64,000 bases of DNA, from NCBI GenBank assembly GCA_035503915.1, contig DATJSU010000049.1, forward strand, positions 248,001-312,000, in the 5' to 3' direction. Origin of the DNA: DATJMJ01 sp035503915. GTDB taxonomy: Bacteria; Actinomycetota; Acidimicrobiia; Acidimicrobiales; Palsa-688. Below, piece by piece: positions 42,138 to 51,865 of this stretch (within the stretch, counting starts at the first letter, position 1; each line of letters starts with the position of its first letter). A program made the translations under genes and the position numbers. The notes below the pieces were generated by a model, which saw only the letters and a program-made list of their open reading frames with translations, was not told where the DNA came from and did not search any database.

Positions 42138-43847
42138 GTGACCACAAAGACATGGGCACGGCGGCTCACGGTACTCGGCAGCGCAATCGTAATGAGCACT
42201 ACCCTTGCACTTGGCGTCGCCACGACCGCGAGCGGTAGCACGGGAAAGGCAGCCGGCACCGCAAGCTCTGTCAGCGCTGCTTCAAACACGCTCAACATCG
42301 CCGACGAATGGGGCTTCACGTGGCCCTGCCAGTTCAACCCGTTCAACGCATCAGACTTTTACTTCTCTTTCGGGCCTATCTATGAAGAGCTCGCGTTCAT
42401 TGATTCGATCAACAACAGCGCTACGACCCCGTGGCTCGCGACGTCGTGGGCATGGAGCAATGGCAACAAGACGCTCACCTTCACCATCAGAAAAGGTGTC
42501 ACGTGGTCCGACGGCCAGCCTTTCAGCGCCAAAGACGTCGTCTTCACGTTCAACTTGCTGAAGAAGTACCCCACCCTCGACCTCAACGCTGACTGGTCGG
42601 TGCTGAGCAGCGTCACACTTGCTGGGAGCGACCAGGTGGTGTTCCAGTTCAAGGCTCCTGCGGTGTCGTATTTCTATTACATAGCCGACCAGACGCCGAT
42701 CGTGCCGGCTCACCTCTGGTCGAGTGTGAAGAACCCAGCCACCTACGTCGACTCGCACCCGGTTGGCACGGGGCCGTACGTCCTTGGGAGCTGTGACGGC
42801 GCCAATATGCAGTACACCAAGAACGACCACTACTGGCAGCCCGGCCTCCCGAAGATCCAGACCGTCAACTTCCCGTCCTACCTTTCCAACACACCGGCCA
42901 ATGAGGACCTGAGGAGCGGTGCCGACCAATGGGGCTCACAGTTCATCCCCAACATCAACAAGTTCTACCTTTCGGCCGACTCGAAGAACTACCACTACTG
43001 GTTCCCTCCCGTTTACAACGTCAATATCTGGCCCAACTTGACGAACCCGCTCCTCTCAGACCTCGCGGTCCGCGAAGCGATCGCCTACGCAGTCAACCGC
43101 CCGTTGGCGAGCAAGATCGGCGAGTACGGCGAAGAACCTGGGTCTAACCAGACTGGCATCGTGACGCCGACGTTCTCCAACTGGTACGACTCGAGCCTCG
43201 CCGCCAAGTACGGCAACGCCTACGCCTACGACCCGTCCAAGGCGATATCGGTACTCGAGGCAGACGGTTACAAGAAGGGGAGCAACGGCATCTTCGAGAA
43301 GAACGGTAAGCAGCTCTCGTTCACCATGATCAACAACGGTGGTTTCTCGGACTGGGTCTCGGCTGTCAACGTCATCCAGAGCGAGCTGAAGGCGGTCGGC
43401 ATCGAGGTCACGCCGGACAACCTGACTGGCTCGACTTACTCCACCGACCTTTCCGATGGCCACTTCCAGCTCGCCTACGACTGGGACACGGGCGGGCCTA
43501 CGCCTTACTACGAGCTGCGAACGCTCTTGTACTCGGCGAACACGGCGAAGATCGGCCAACCGGCCGCGAGCAACTACGAGCGCTACATCAACAAGTCGAC
43601 CGACGCCCTGTTCACGAAGTACGCGGCGACCACGAGCACGGCTGTCCAGCACCAGGTCATCGACCAGCTCGAGCAGGTGATGCTCTCCCAGGTGCCGGTG
43701 ATCCCGGTTACTGAACAGGTGGACTGGTACCAGTACGACACGCAGAACATCGGGGGGTGGGTAACGCAGAGCGACCCGTACGCTCAGCCTTTCCAGGCTG
43801 TCTGCCCGGACTGGGGTGTCGTGCTACTGCACCTGTACTACAAGTAG
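42138..43847 (+). CDS. Oligopeptide/oligosaccharide ABC substrate-binding protein (SBP family 5)
   Basis: Secreted receptor of a DppA/OppA-type importer, 569 residues. Signal peptide with basic start (TTKTWARRLTVLGSAIVMST) and cleavage probably after the Ala/Ser-rich stretch; no lipobox seen. Family marks: FTIRKGVTWSDGQPFSAKDV and VGTGPYVL. CAGGAGGGAG precedes the GTG. Next to GH20 and downstream of a DasR-like palindrome; family 5 receptors bind chitin oligosaccharides in Vibrio, so amino-sugar oligosaccharides are as likely as peptides. Confidence 0.9.
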   Translation: MTTKTWARRLTVLGSAIVMSTTLALGVATTASGSTGKAAGTASSVSAASNTLNIADEWGFTWPCQFNPFNASDFYFSFGPIYEELAFIDSINNSATTPWLATSWAWSNGNKTLTFTIRKGVTWSDGQPFSAKDVVFTFNLLKKYPTLDLNADWSVLSSVTLAGSDQVVFQFKAPAVSYFYYIADQTPIVPAHLWSSVKNPATYVDSHPVGTGPYVLGSCDGANMQYTKNDHYWQPGLPKIQTVNFPSYLSNTPANEDLRSGADQWGSQFIPNINKFYLSADSKNYHYWFPPVYNVNIWPNLTNPLLSDLAVREAIAYAVNRPLASKIGEYGEEPGSNQTGIVTPTFSNWYDSSLAAKYGNAYAYDPSKAISVLEADGYKKGSNGIFEKNGKQLSFTMINNGGFSDWVSAVNVIQSELKAVGIEVTPDNLTGSTYSTDLSDGHFQLAYDWDTGGPTPYYELRTLLYSANTAKIGQPAASNYERYINKSTDALFTKYAATTSTAVQHQVIDQLEQVMLSQVPVIPVTEQVDWYQYDTQNIGGWVTQSDPYAQPFQAVCPDWGVVLLHLYYK

Positions 43848-43913
43848 ACCTTCAAGTAGACAGGCAACAGGAGCACCCGCCGGGCGCCTAGCGGCGGTAA
43901 GGAAGGTAGGAAG

Positions 43914-44897
43914 TTGAGGTTCGTCCTCCGTAGGTTGGGTTTTTTCGCCGTCACCTTGTGGGCGGCGGTGAGCCTCAACTTCCTGATCCCCCGGCTCATG
44001 CCGGGCGACCCCGCGCAAGTGCTCGTGGCGCAGCACCCCCACCTCAACCCACAGGCCCTCCACGCTCTCCTGACGCTCCTCGGTGGCAATACACACCAGG
44101 GCCTCCTCGGCCAGTACTTCGACTACTGGGGCCACGTGGTGACCTTCAATTTCGGCATCTCGCTTACGACCGCGTTCGGGGACCCGGTCCGCACGATGGT
44201 GGCGCAGCGCGTTTATTGGACATTGGGGCTCGTTGGCGTCACGACTGTGCTCGCGTTCGTGCTCGGGACGTTCATCGGCCTTATCAGCGCCTGGAAAAGA
44301 GGCAGCTGGCTCGACAGTTTCTTACCGCCCATCTTTGTCGTGACGTCTGCCTTCCCCTATTTCTGGATGGCGCTCCTGTCGATCTACGTGTTCTCGGTGA
44401 CGCTCGGATGGTTACCTTCCGACGACGCCTACGCAACGGGCCTTTTGCCGGGCCTCGATTGGCATTACATCGGCAACGTTGTGCAGCACGCGGTCCTGCC
44501 CGCGTTTACGATCCTCGTAACCGCGATCGGGGGGTGGATCCTCACGATGCGCAACAACGTGATCACCGTCCTCGCCGACGACTACGTCCGCATGGCTCGC
44601 GCCAAGGGCCTGAAACCATGGAGGATCATGTGGCACTACGCCGGCAAGAACGCCATCCTCCCCAACCTCACCGGCTTTGCCATGTCACTCGGCCTCGTCG
44701 TCTCGGGCGCGATCCTGGTCGAGGACGTGTTCAACTACCCCGGTGTTGGGAGCTTGATGCTCTCGGCGGTTAGCGACCTGGACTACCCGGTTATGCAAGC
44801 TCTCTTCCTGCTGATCACGGTGGCTGTCTTGCTCAGCATCCTGGCCGCGGACGTGATAACTGCCATCTTGGACCCTCGTACGAGGGAGCAGAGCTGA
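43914..44897 (+). CDS. ABC transporter permease, DppB type
   Basis: First membrane subunit of the importer, 327 residues, six hydrophobic segments. RFVLRRLGFFAVTLWAAVSL at the N-terminus is typical of the family; the ATPase-contact loop is DDYVRMARAKGLKPWRIMW, followed by GAILVEDVFNYPGVG. TTG start with GGAAGGTAGGAAG upstream. One base separates its stop from the next ATG. Confidence 0.92.
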   Translation: MRFVLRRLGFFAVTLWAAVSLNFLIPRLMPGDPAQVLVAQHPHLNPQALHALLTLLGGNTHQGLLGQYFDYWGHVVTFNFGISLTTAFGDPVRTMVAQRVYWTLGLVGVTTVLAFVLGTFIGLISAWKRGSWLDSFLPPIFVVTSAFPYFWMALLSIYVFSVTLGWLPSDDAYATGLLPGLDWHYIGNVVQHAVLPAFTILVTAIGGWILTMRNNVITVLADDYVRMARAKGLKPWRIMWHYAGKNAILPNLTGFAMSLGLVVSGAILVEDVFNYPGVGSLMLSAVSDLDYPVMQALFLLITVAVLLSILAADVITAILDPRTREQS

Positions 44898-44898
44898 G

Positions 44899-45843
44899 AT
44901 GTCCTGGCGCAGGCTGCTCCATAGCCGCAAGGCGGTCGCCGGCATCGTCCTCATGGGGTTGTTCATCGTGCTCGCGATTTTCCCGAGCGAGCTGTCGCCT
45001 TATGACCCCACCGCGATGACGTTCAACCCGGGTCTTGGGCCATCGAGCGCCCACTGGCTCGGCACCACCTCACAGGGCCAGGACATCTTGTCCCAGCTGA
45101 TCTGGGGGGCACGCCAGACGCTCATAATCGCCTTCGGCGCGGGCGGGCTGGCCACCGTCATATCGGTGATAGTGGGGGTTTCGGCCGCCTACCTCGGGGG
45201 GCTCGCCGACGGAGTGCTCTCGCTCGTCACCGATGTCCTGCTCGTCATCCCGATCTTCCCGCTGATCATCGTCATCGCCGCTTACCTTCGCAACACCGGG
45301 CTTGGTGAGATGATCATCGTGCTCGGGGCGCTCGGGTGGTCCTACGGTGCCCGGCAACTTCGCGTACAGGTCCTTTCCCTCCGTAACCGGGACTTCCTGA
45401 TGGCGGCCCGGGTTCGCGGGGAGCGGAACATGTACATAATCGGCGCTGAGATCATGCCGACCCTGGTGTCGCTGATAATGGCGACGTTCTTCGGGACCGC
45501 GGTCTTCTCTGTGCTCACCGCGGCGGGCCTGCAGTTCCTGGGGCTCGCTAACCCGACATCGCTCAGCTGGGGGAACATGCTCTACTGGGCCCAGAACGCC
45601 GAGGCCCTCGACTCCGGTATGGCGTTGTGGGCGATCATCCCGGGTGTTTGTATAGCCCTGCTCGGGGCGGCGTTCGCTTTCTTGAACTACGCCTTCGACG
45701 AGATCTCCAACCCCGCGTTGCGGCCTGTGCGCCGCCTGTCGCGCAGCGCCGCGCGAGCGCAACCGCAACCGCACGGCCCGGCCCAGGGGAATGGGAGCCT
45801 GGCCAGCCCGGGCCTCGCCCATGGGACCGGCGCCAGTGCCTGA
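44899..45843 (+). CDS. ABC transporter permease, DppC type
   Basis: Second membrane subunit, 314 residues. Starts WRRLLHSRKAVAGIVLMGLF, has the family's HWLGTTSQGQDILSQLIWGA segment and the coupling loop RNRDFLMAARVRGERNMYII. The last 40 residues are polar, rich in Pro, Gln and Gly, and overlap the start of the fused ATPase gene. Confidence 0.92.
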   Translation: MSWRRLLHSRKAVAGIVLMGLFIVLAIFPSELSPYDPTAMTFNPGLGPSSAHWLGTTSQGQDILSQLIWGARQTLIIAFGAGGLATVISVIVGVSAAYLGGLADGVLSLVTDVLLVIPIFPLIIVIAAYLRNTGLGEMIIVLGALGWSYGARQLRVQVLSLRNRDFLMAARVRGERNMYIIGAEIMPTLVSLIMATFFGTAVFSVLTAAGLQFLGLANPTSLSWGNMLYWAQNAEALDSGMALWAIIPGVCIALLGAAFAFLNYAFDEISNPALRPVRRLSRSAARAQPQPHGPAQGNGSLASPGLAHGTGASA

Positions 45844-48028
45844 GGGCGAGGGCCTCACCTCCACGGGGGTGACCAGGATCTCAAGCTGGTCGGGCAACGG
45901 CCGTGGGGGCTTCGAGCAAGTGCTGGAGGTCCGGGAACTTTCCGTCGCCTACGCCACTGACGCCGGCCCGGTGGTGGCAGTCGACAACGTCGACCTCGAC
46001 CTGTTTGGGGGGGAGTTCCTGGCGGTGGTCGGGGAGTCCGGTTGCGGCAAATCGACCCTCATGTTCGCCATAGCGCAGCTGCTCAACGAGCCCGCGCGAA
46101 CCACGGGAGGGCGGGTCGTCTTCAGGGGCAACGAGATGGCCCAGATGAGCGAAAAAAGATTGCGCCATGTACGGTGGCGGGAGTTCTCGGTGGTCATGCA
46201 GAGCGCCATGAACGCCCTCAACCCGGTGATGACCGTGGGCGAGCAAATGCGCGACGCCTGCAAGGCCCATTCGGCGATGTCGAAGGAGGAGATCTCCAAG
46301 CGTTCGGCGGATGTCCTCCGCCTCGTCTCGATCGACCCCGTCCACCTCCGCAGCTACCCGCACCAGCTGTCGGGCGGGATGCGGCAACGGGCGATGATCG
46401 CCATGGCGTTGCTGTTCACCCCCCAACTGGTGATCATGGACGAGCCCACCTCGGCTCTCGACGTCGTCGCCCAGCGCTCTCTTATGCGCCAGATCAAGGA
46501 TCTTCAAGAGCAGCTGGGGTTCGCGGTCATTTTCGTGACCCACGACATCTCGCTCGTGCGCCATTTTTCGGACCGCCTGCTGGTCATGTACGCGGGCCAA
46601 GTGTCCGAGCTCGGTCTCACGGGTGAGGTCTTCGGGACGCCGCGTCACCCATATTCTCGTGCCCTGCTGGAAGCTTTTCCTTCCATCAGGGGAGAGAAGG
46701 TGGCCCTGACCGGTATTGCCGGTGCCCCGCCAGACCTGGCGGCGCCGCCACCGGGCTGCCGGTTCCACCCTCGCTGCGCCGATGCCATGCCCGAATGCGC
46801 GTCGTTAGCGCCCCCTGCTTATGAGCGGGGAGGGACGCTCGTGAGATGCCTGCTGTACAAGGACGGTGCGGGCGAGCATGAAAGCCTTGCCGGCCGGGCG
46901 GCCCGGCACCTCGGCCAACCGCCGGCTCGCACCGCCGTGAACGCGTCCCCCCCTCCCGGCGACCTGGGGCCGCCTGGGCCACCTGGGCCGCCTGGGCCGC
47001 CGCTCCTCGAGGCCTCCGGGCTCACGCTGCATTTCAACCTCGGCGCCTGGTGGTCCAAGAAGACCCTGCACGCTGTGGACGACGTCAATTTCACCATCGC
47101 CCGTCAGGAAATTGTCGCCCTCGTTGGCGAAAGCGGCAGCGGCAAAAGCACGATCGCCAGGCTCCTGGCCATGGTTTACAAGCCGACACGCGGAGAAGTG
47201 CGCTTCGAGGGCAGGGCGTTGAGCACACTGAACGGGAAGGCGGAAAAGCTCGCCCACCGCGGGCACGTGCCCATGGTGTTCCAGGACCCTTTCAGCTCCA
47301 TCAACCCCGCTTACCGGGTGTCCCACGGGATAATGAGGGCCATTGAGCTCCACCGCCAGGACATTCCCAGGTCAGCGCGGCGGGACGAGGCGCTCCGGGT
47401 GATGGACGCGGTCGGGCTTCACCCGGCCGACGTGATGCTGTCCAGGTACCCCTATGAGCTCAGCGGTGGGCAACGACAGCGCGTCGGCTTCGCCCAGGCG
47501 CTAGCGCTGCGACCAAAGCTCATCCTGGCCGACGAGCCGGTGTCCATGCTCGACGTCTCGATCCGGGTCGGGATCCTCAACATGATGGCCGGGCTGCGTG
47601 AACGCGAGGGAGTGTCCATCCTTTACATCACCCACGACATCGCTTCCGCCCGCTACATCGCCGACCGGGTAGTCGTGATGTACGCCGGTCACATCGTGGA
47701 GACGGGCCCGTCCGAGCAAGTGCTCGCCGCCCCCCGCCATCCCTACACCCAGCTCCTCTTGTCGGCTGTGCCCGACCCGCGGGCGCCGCTCGACGAAGCG
47801 GGCTCGTCCGATGTGGGTGAACCGCCTAAGGTTGTCGACCCGGCGCCTGGCTGTCGCTTCCAACCTCGCTGTCCCTATGCCATAGAAGTCTGCCGGCAAG
47901 TGACGCCAACGCTGGGAGAAGTGGCGCCAGGCCAGCTCGCGGCTTGCCACGTTGCGTTGGCGGAGGCGCGGAAGTGGGTCGATGAACGCGATGATGCCGG
48001 TCTCGGTACTTCAAGGAATGGCCACTGA
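45821..48028 (+). CDS. Fused oligopeptide-type ABC ATPases (DppD-DppF)
   Basis: Two complete ATPases in one chain of about 735 residues, where most systems use two genes. First domain: Walker A GESGCGKST, signature LSGGMRQR, Walker B LVIMDEPTSAL, then the C-terminal oligopeptide-type cysteine motif PGCRFHPRCADAMPEC. Second domain: GESGSGKST, LSGGQRQR, LILADEPVSML, and PGCRFQPRCPYAIEVC. The linker contains a collagen-like GPPGPPGPPGPP coded by near-perfect 9-base repeats (46967-47002). Start is uncertain: ATG 45821 or GTG 45836, both overlapping the permease stop. All catalytic motifs are intact. Confidence 0.92.
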   Translation: MGPAPVPEGEGLTSTGVTRISSWSGNGRGGFEQVLEVRELSVAYATDAGPVVAVDNVDLDLFGGEFLAVVGESGCGKSTLMFAIAQLLNEPARTTGGRVVFRGNEMAQMSEKRLRHVRWREFSVVMQSAMNALNPVMTVGEQMRDACKAHSAMSKEEISKRSADVLRLVSIDPVHLRSYPHQLSGGMRQRAMIAMALLFTPQLVIMDEPTSALDVVAQRSLMRQIKDLQEQLGFAVIFVTHDISLVRHFSDRLLVMYAGQVSELGLTGEVFGTPRHPYSRALLEAFPSIRGEKVALTGIAGAPPDLAAPPPGCRFHPRCADAMPECASLAPPAYERGGTLVRCLLYKDGAGEHESLAGRAARHLGQPPARTAVNASPPPGDLGPPGPPGPPGPPLLEASGLTLHFNLGAWWSKKTLHAVDDVNFTIARQEIVALVGESGSGKSTIARLLAMVYKPTRGEVRFEGRALSTLNGKAEKLAHRGHVPMVFQDPFSSINPAYRVSHGIMRAIELHRQDIPRSARRDEALRVMDAVGLHPADVMLSRYPYELSGGQRQRVGFAQALALRPKLILADEPVSMLDVSIRVGILNMMAGLREREGVSILYITHDIASARYIADRVVVMYAGHIVETGPSEQVLAAPRHPYTQLLLSAVPDPRAPLDEAGSSDVGEPPKVVDPAPGCRFQPRCPYAIEVCRQVTPTLGEVAPGQLAACHVALAEARKWVDERDDAGLGTSRNGH

Positions 48029-48062
48029 CAACTTGGCAGGCGGTAGACCAGCCGCAGGGGCC

Positions 48063-48371
48063 CTACGCTTGCTGTTGGACCGCGGCCCGCAGCTGTGCGT
48101 GGACGGCATCGGCGGGCGCGGCGAGGTGGGGGCCCACTAATTGGTCCCAGCGGGCAAAGCCTCCCGCCTGCTTGAAATCGACGGTGTGGGCTTCCACGGT
48201 CTCCCACTGCACGAACAGCCAGTACTCCGAAGGATGATCAATGCCACGGTGCAGCTCGGCCCCATGGAACCCCGGTGCCGAGGCAAGCATCTCCTTGAAC
48301 TGTTCAAAAGCGCGCTCGAAATCCTCCTCCTCACCTCGGGCGACGGTCAACCGAGCAATTTCAACGACCAT
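48063..48371 (-). CDS. Antibiotic-biosynthesis-monooxygenase (ABM) fold protein
   Basis: Small ferredoxin-like-fold protein, 102 residues: EIARLTVARGEEEDFERAFE, then FHGAELHRGIDHPSEYWLFV and WETVEAHTVDFKQAGGF. Family members range from quinone-forming monooxygenases to heme-degrading and non-catalytic dimers; no residue here decides among them. Opposite strand to its neighbours, no clear ribosome site. Confidence 0.8.
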   Translation of the reverse strand: MVVEIARLTVARGEEEDFERAFEQFKEMLASAPGFHGAELHRGIDHPSEYWLFVQWETVEAHTVDFKQAGGFARWDQLVGPHLAAPADAVHAQLRAAVQQQA

Positions 48372-48578
48372 GGACTTGATTATGCACCCTCCGCCCCACC
48401 CCGGCGTCCGCGAGCCCGTTCTCGGCGGTCTTTTGTGATGCTTTTGCGCGAGGACGCCTTAAGTGGCGCGCGAACGCTGCCACGTCATCGCAGCGCTCCC
48501 GGTTGCCAAGAGCGATGATCTTGAGGTCGTAGTTTCCTGACTGCATGGAAATAGAGGTGCCGGACGATTGGAGGAGCT

Positions 48579-50486
48579 ATGAGCATGCCAGGACCGGTCT
48601 TGCCAAGCCGACCAGGGCCGGGACGGCTGGAGCCGCTCCGTGGCTCAGTCACCCTTCGAGGTGGCCCGCTGCAGCTACGCCATGCGACGAACGCCGCGGC
48701 CGGCTTAGCCCATGGTTGGCAAATGCTCGAGGCGTCAGGGCTCATAGGCAACTTCGAGCTGGTTGCAGGCAGTAGAGGAGCGTATTCCGGCGCCACTTAC
48801 GCCGACTCCGACGTTTTCAAATGGGTGGAAGCAGCCTTCTGGCAGCGCCAACAAGGGCTTGCAGCTGACCTGGAGGTCAACTTGTGCAGAGCCGTCGGCC
48901 TGATAGCGCGGGCTCAAATGCCTGACGGCTACTTGAACACTTACGTGCAGACTTTTGCCTCGGGTGCTCGTTGGTCGGCGAGCAACCCGCATGAGTTTTA
49001 TAACCTCGGCCACTTATTGCAGGCGGCCGTTGCTGCCTCGCGCAGCGCCGGCGGGGAAAGGTTGCTGGAAGTCGCCGTGCGCGCCGCCGACCAGGCCGAA
49101 CGCACCTGCACGGGCGAAGCGAACCTATGGCACCTCGGCCACCCCGGGATAGAGATGGCTCTCACGGAGCTATTTCGAGCAACGGGGGAGGCCCGCTACC
49201 TCGACTTCGCTGAGCGCATCCTTCATTGGAGGGGCGAACGCAAGGATGTCCTTATCGGCAGTGGCCTGTCGGAATGGGAGGACGTTTTGCTCCCGACGCC
49301 CTGGGACACCTCCCTTAAAGGCCACGCCGTCTGCGCCCTTTACCTCTTGGCCGGGATGACAGACCTGTACGCCGAGCGGGGCGATGAAAGAGTGCTGCAA
49401 GCCTTAGACGCCAAATGGGATGACATGGTGCTGAGGAAGTCGTACCTCACGGGGAACATCGGCTCCCGCCACGCCGGGGAGGCTGTTGGTCACGCCTACG
49501 AGCTGCCGAGCGCCCGTGCTTATTGTGAAACCTGCGCAGCGGTCGCCATCGCAATGTGGTCGTGGCGCTTGCTCCTCCTGCGAGGGGAAGCCAGGTACGC
49601 GGATTATTTCGAGCGGGTGCTCTACAATGCTCTTTTCACTGGTGTGAGCCTCGACGGTACCAAGTTCTTTTATTCCAACCCTCTCGAGAGCCATGGCGAC
49701 ATCCAAAGGTCACCGTGGTTCCGCTGCCCTTGCTGCCCGACAAATGTCATGAGGGCTCTCGCACAACTAGCGCACTACATCGTAACCCAAGACCAATCGG
49801 GCGTCCAGGTGCACCAGTTCGCGCCCGCCGAGGTGAGCACGCCCCTCGAAGGCGTTGGCAGCGTCAGTTTTTCGATGTCGACCCGCTTCCCTCTCGACGG
49901 TACCGTGACCTTAGCGATCTCTGAGCCCGGGCAGGGCGAATGGGCGCTCCGTATCAGGCGGCCAGAATGGTGCGTCGGGGAGCCAAAGCTCACGTGCACT
50001 GGTTCACGGTGGCCTTCAGTGCCCGAAGAGGTTCCAGGCTACCTGACGCTCCGGCGCCGATGGACGGCGGGCGACCGCGTGGAGGTAGAGTTCCCGATGG
50101 CCGCACAATTCATAGCAGCCGACTGGCGAGCCCGCGACTTGCGCGACAGCCTGGCCGTTACGCGGGGGCCGCTCGTCTATTGCGCTGAGAGCCATGACCA
50201 ATCCTTCCCCTTTGACGGCGAGAGCGTGCGGTTGCTCCCCGACGACGGCTTGGGGGAGGAGCACGAGGAAGGCGAGCTCGGGGAGCACCTCGTGGTGACC
50301 GCGAGCGCGAGGCTCGCTCAATTGGAAGCGAAGGCGGCCCTGTACCGTCCTTTTCGGGGAAGGGAGCGTCGCAGGGCGGCAGGAGGCAGAGGTGGAGCTG
50401 TGCGGCTCCGCCTGGTCCCATATCATCTCTGGGCAAACCGCGGGCCTGCTCAAATGAGAGTTTGGTTCGAAGCAGGCCGCAACTGA
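48579..50486 (+). CDS. Glycoside hydrolase GH127 (beta-L-arabinofuranosidase-like)
   Basis: Predicted zinc-dependent retaining glycosidase with a cysteine nucleophile, 635 residues. N-terminal alpha/alpha barrel (GRLEPLRGSV, WVEAAFWQRQQGLAADLEV, QMPDGYLNTYV), the metal and catalytic region YCETCAAVAIAMW and FRCPCCPTNVMR (Glu and Cys ligands; the first Cys of CCP is the nucleophile in the characterised Bifidobacterium enzyme), then beta-sandwich domains. ATG with GGAGGA upstream. No signal peptide. Same strand as the importer and GH20, so probably degrades imported plant or glycoprotein sugars. Confidence 0.9.
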   Translation: MSMPGPVLPSRPGPGRLEPLRGSVTLRGGPLQLRHATNAAAGLAHGWQMLEASGLIGNFELVAGSRGAYSGATYADSDVFKWVEAAFWQRQQGLAADLEVNLCRAVGLIARAQMPDGYLNTYVQTFASGARWSASNPHEFYNLGHLLQAAVAASRSAGGERLLEVAVRAADQAERTCTGEANLWHLGHPGIEMALTELFRATGEARYLDFAERILHWRGERKDVLIGSGLSEWEDVLLPTPWDTSLKGHAVCALYLLAGMTDLYAERGDERVLQALDAKWDDMVLRKSYLTGNIGSRHAGEAVGHAYELPSARAYCETCAAVAIAMWSWRLLLLRGEARYADYFERVLYNALFTGVSLDGTKFFYSNPLESHGDIQRSPWFRCPCCPTNVMRALAQLAHYIVTQDQSGVQVHQFAPAEVSTPLEGVGSVSFSMSTRFPLDGTVTLAISEPGQGEWALRIRRPEWCVGEPKLTCTGSRWPSVPEEVPGYLTLRRRWTAGDRVEVEFPMAAQFIAADWRARDLRDSLAVTRGPLVYCAESHDQSFPFDGESVRLLPDDGLGEEHEEGELGEHLVVTASARLAQLEAKAALYRPFRGRERRRAAGGRGGAVRLRLVPYHLWANRGPAQMRVWFEAGRN

Positions 50487-50517
50487 GGTCGGCGAGCGCG
50501 ATGCCTATGCCAGTCGA

Positions 50518-50781
50518 TTAGCGCAGTACCAGGTGGCAAAGTACGTGCTCGGCCCCGCTCGGGGTGACGCCGTTGATTGCCTCGAGCAAACGCTGGGCGG
50601 CGCGGCGACCGGCCTCGTGAAGGTTCATGTCGACGGTTGATATCGGGGCTCGTGCGTGGGCAGACATGATCTCCCAGTTGTCGAAACCGATGACCGCAAC
50701 GTCGTCAGGTACCGATCGGCCCAAGTCTCGCAAACCATCAGGCAACGCGCAGCGCAGCCCTCGGCCGTGGTCATTGGGCAT
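50518..50781 (-). pseudogene. C-terminal remnant of a LacI-family regulator
   Basis: 87 codons matching only the last third of a LacI-type sugar-binding domain: LGRSVPDDVAVIGFDNWEIM, then PISTVDMNLHEAGRRAAQRL and a normal-looking end. No DNA-binding domain lies upstream; moaA occupies that space and ends four bases before. GGAGG before the ATG could still allow translation coupled to moaA. Probably the residue of the regulator of the adjacent GH127 cluster, removed by the rearrangement that placed the molybdenum genes here. Confidence 0.7.
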
Positions 50782-50785
50782 GGCA

Positions 50786-51865
50786 TCAGCCTCCGATCAT
50801 GGACATCGACCGGGCCGGACGGAGGAAGCCGGGGTCGTTGATCCCGTGCCCGGGCAACTTTTCCCACACCGAAGTGCGGAGCGCGAGGACGAGGTCGTCG
50901 TCGCTCCCGCCGCTGCGCATGAGATCACGAAGCGAGGTTTCGTCGTCGGAGAACAGGCAGTTCCGGACGGCGCCGTCCGCTGTAAGCCGGAGACGGTTGC
51001 ACGAGGCGCAGAAGGGCCGGGTCACGCTGGCCACGATGCCGATCTCACCTCTGCCGTCGCGAAAGCGGTAACGCTCTGCCGGCGCCGCACCCGGCCCAGC
51101 GAAGACCGCCTCGATGGGCCAGCGCGCGTGGATGAGCTCGAGGACCTTTTCGCTCGGCACCACCTGGTCGCGACGCCAACGTCCCTCGGCGTCGAGCGGC
51201 ATGTACTCGATGAACCGGACAGGCCGGCCGCGCTCGCGGGCAAAGTTGGCGAAATCGAGCACCTCGTCCTCGTTCACTCCGGCCATCAGCACCACGTTTA
51301 CCTTGACCGGCCGCAGCCCCGCGGCTTCGGCGGCGTCCATCGCGGCGAGGACGGTGGCGAGGTGCCCCCGGCGCCGGATCGTGGCAAAGCGATCTGCGCG
51401 CAGCGAGTCGCAGCTGATGTTCACGCGTTGCAGGCCCGCTGCGGCCAGGGTCACCGCTTGGGGCCCAAGTCCAGTCCCGTTGGTTGTGAGCGCCAGGTCT
51501 TCGAAACCGAGCGCCGCCAAGCTTCGGACGAGCTCTACCAGGCGGCGCCGGAGCAGCGGTTCGCCTCCTGTCAGGCGGAGGGCTGTTACGCCAAGCCGGC
51601 GAGCAACCTCGGCGACTCGGGCGATCTCCTCGAAGGTGAGGATCTCCTCCCGTGGCCGAAAAGGCACGCCCTCTTCTGGCAAGCAATACAGGCACCGGAG
51701 GTTGCAGCGGTCGGTGACCGAAATCCTGAGGTCGGTATGCGCCCGGCCATAGCGGTCTACCAGGGGCCCCGAAAGAGGCATCTCCTGGTCAGTCAGATGG
51801 CGCGTGCCCGACTGGGGCCCCTGAGCCCGCCGGAGCACTACCGGCACCGCGACCTCCGCGCTCAC
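50786..51865 (-). CDS. moaA: GTP 3',8-cyclase MoaA, molybdenum cofactor synthesis
   Basis: Radical-SAM enzyme for the first step of molybdopterin synthesis; 359 residues. Radical-SAM cluster CNLRCLYC, SAM motif LTGGEPLLRR, second cluster CASCNRLRLTADGAVRNCL, and the C-terminal Gly-Gly tail (MSMIGG) needed for catalysis. The frame runs upstream to 52030, but GTG at 51865 overlaps the TGA of the regulator gene (GTGA) and gives the normal length. Serves the molybdoenzyme encoded just to the right. Other moa genes are not in the window. Confidence 0.95.
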   Translation of the reverse strand: MSAEVAVPVVLRRAQGPQSGTRHLTDQEMPLSGPLVDRYGRAHTDLRISVTDRCNLRCLYCLPEEGVPFRPREEILTFEEIARVAEVARRLGVTALRLTGGEPLLRRRLVELVRSLAALGFEDLALTTNGTGLGPQAVTLAAAGLQRVNISCDSLRADRFATIRRRGHLATVLAAMDAAEAAGLRPVKVNVVLMAGVNEDEVLDFANFARERGRPVRFIEYMPLDAEGRWRRDQVVPSEKVLELIHARWPIEAVFAGPGAAPAERYRFRDGRGEIGIVASVTRPFCASCNRLRLTADGAVRNCLFSDDETSLRDLMRSGGSDDDLVLALRTSVWEKLPGHGINDPGFLRPARSMSMIGG

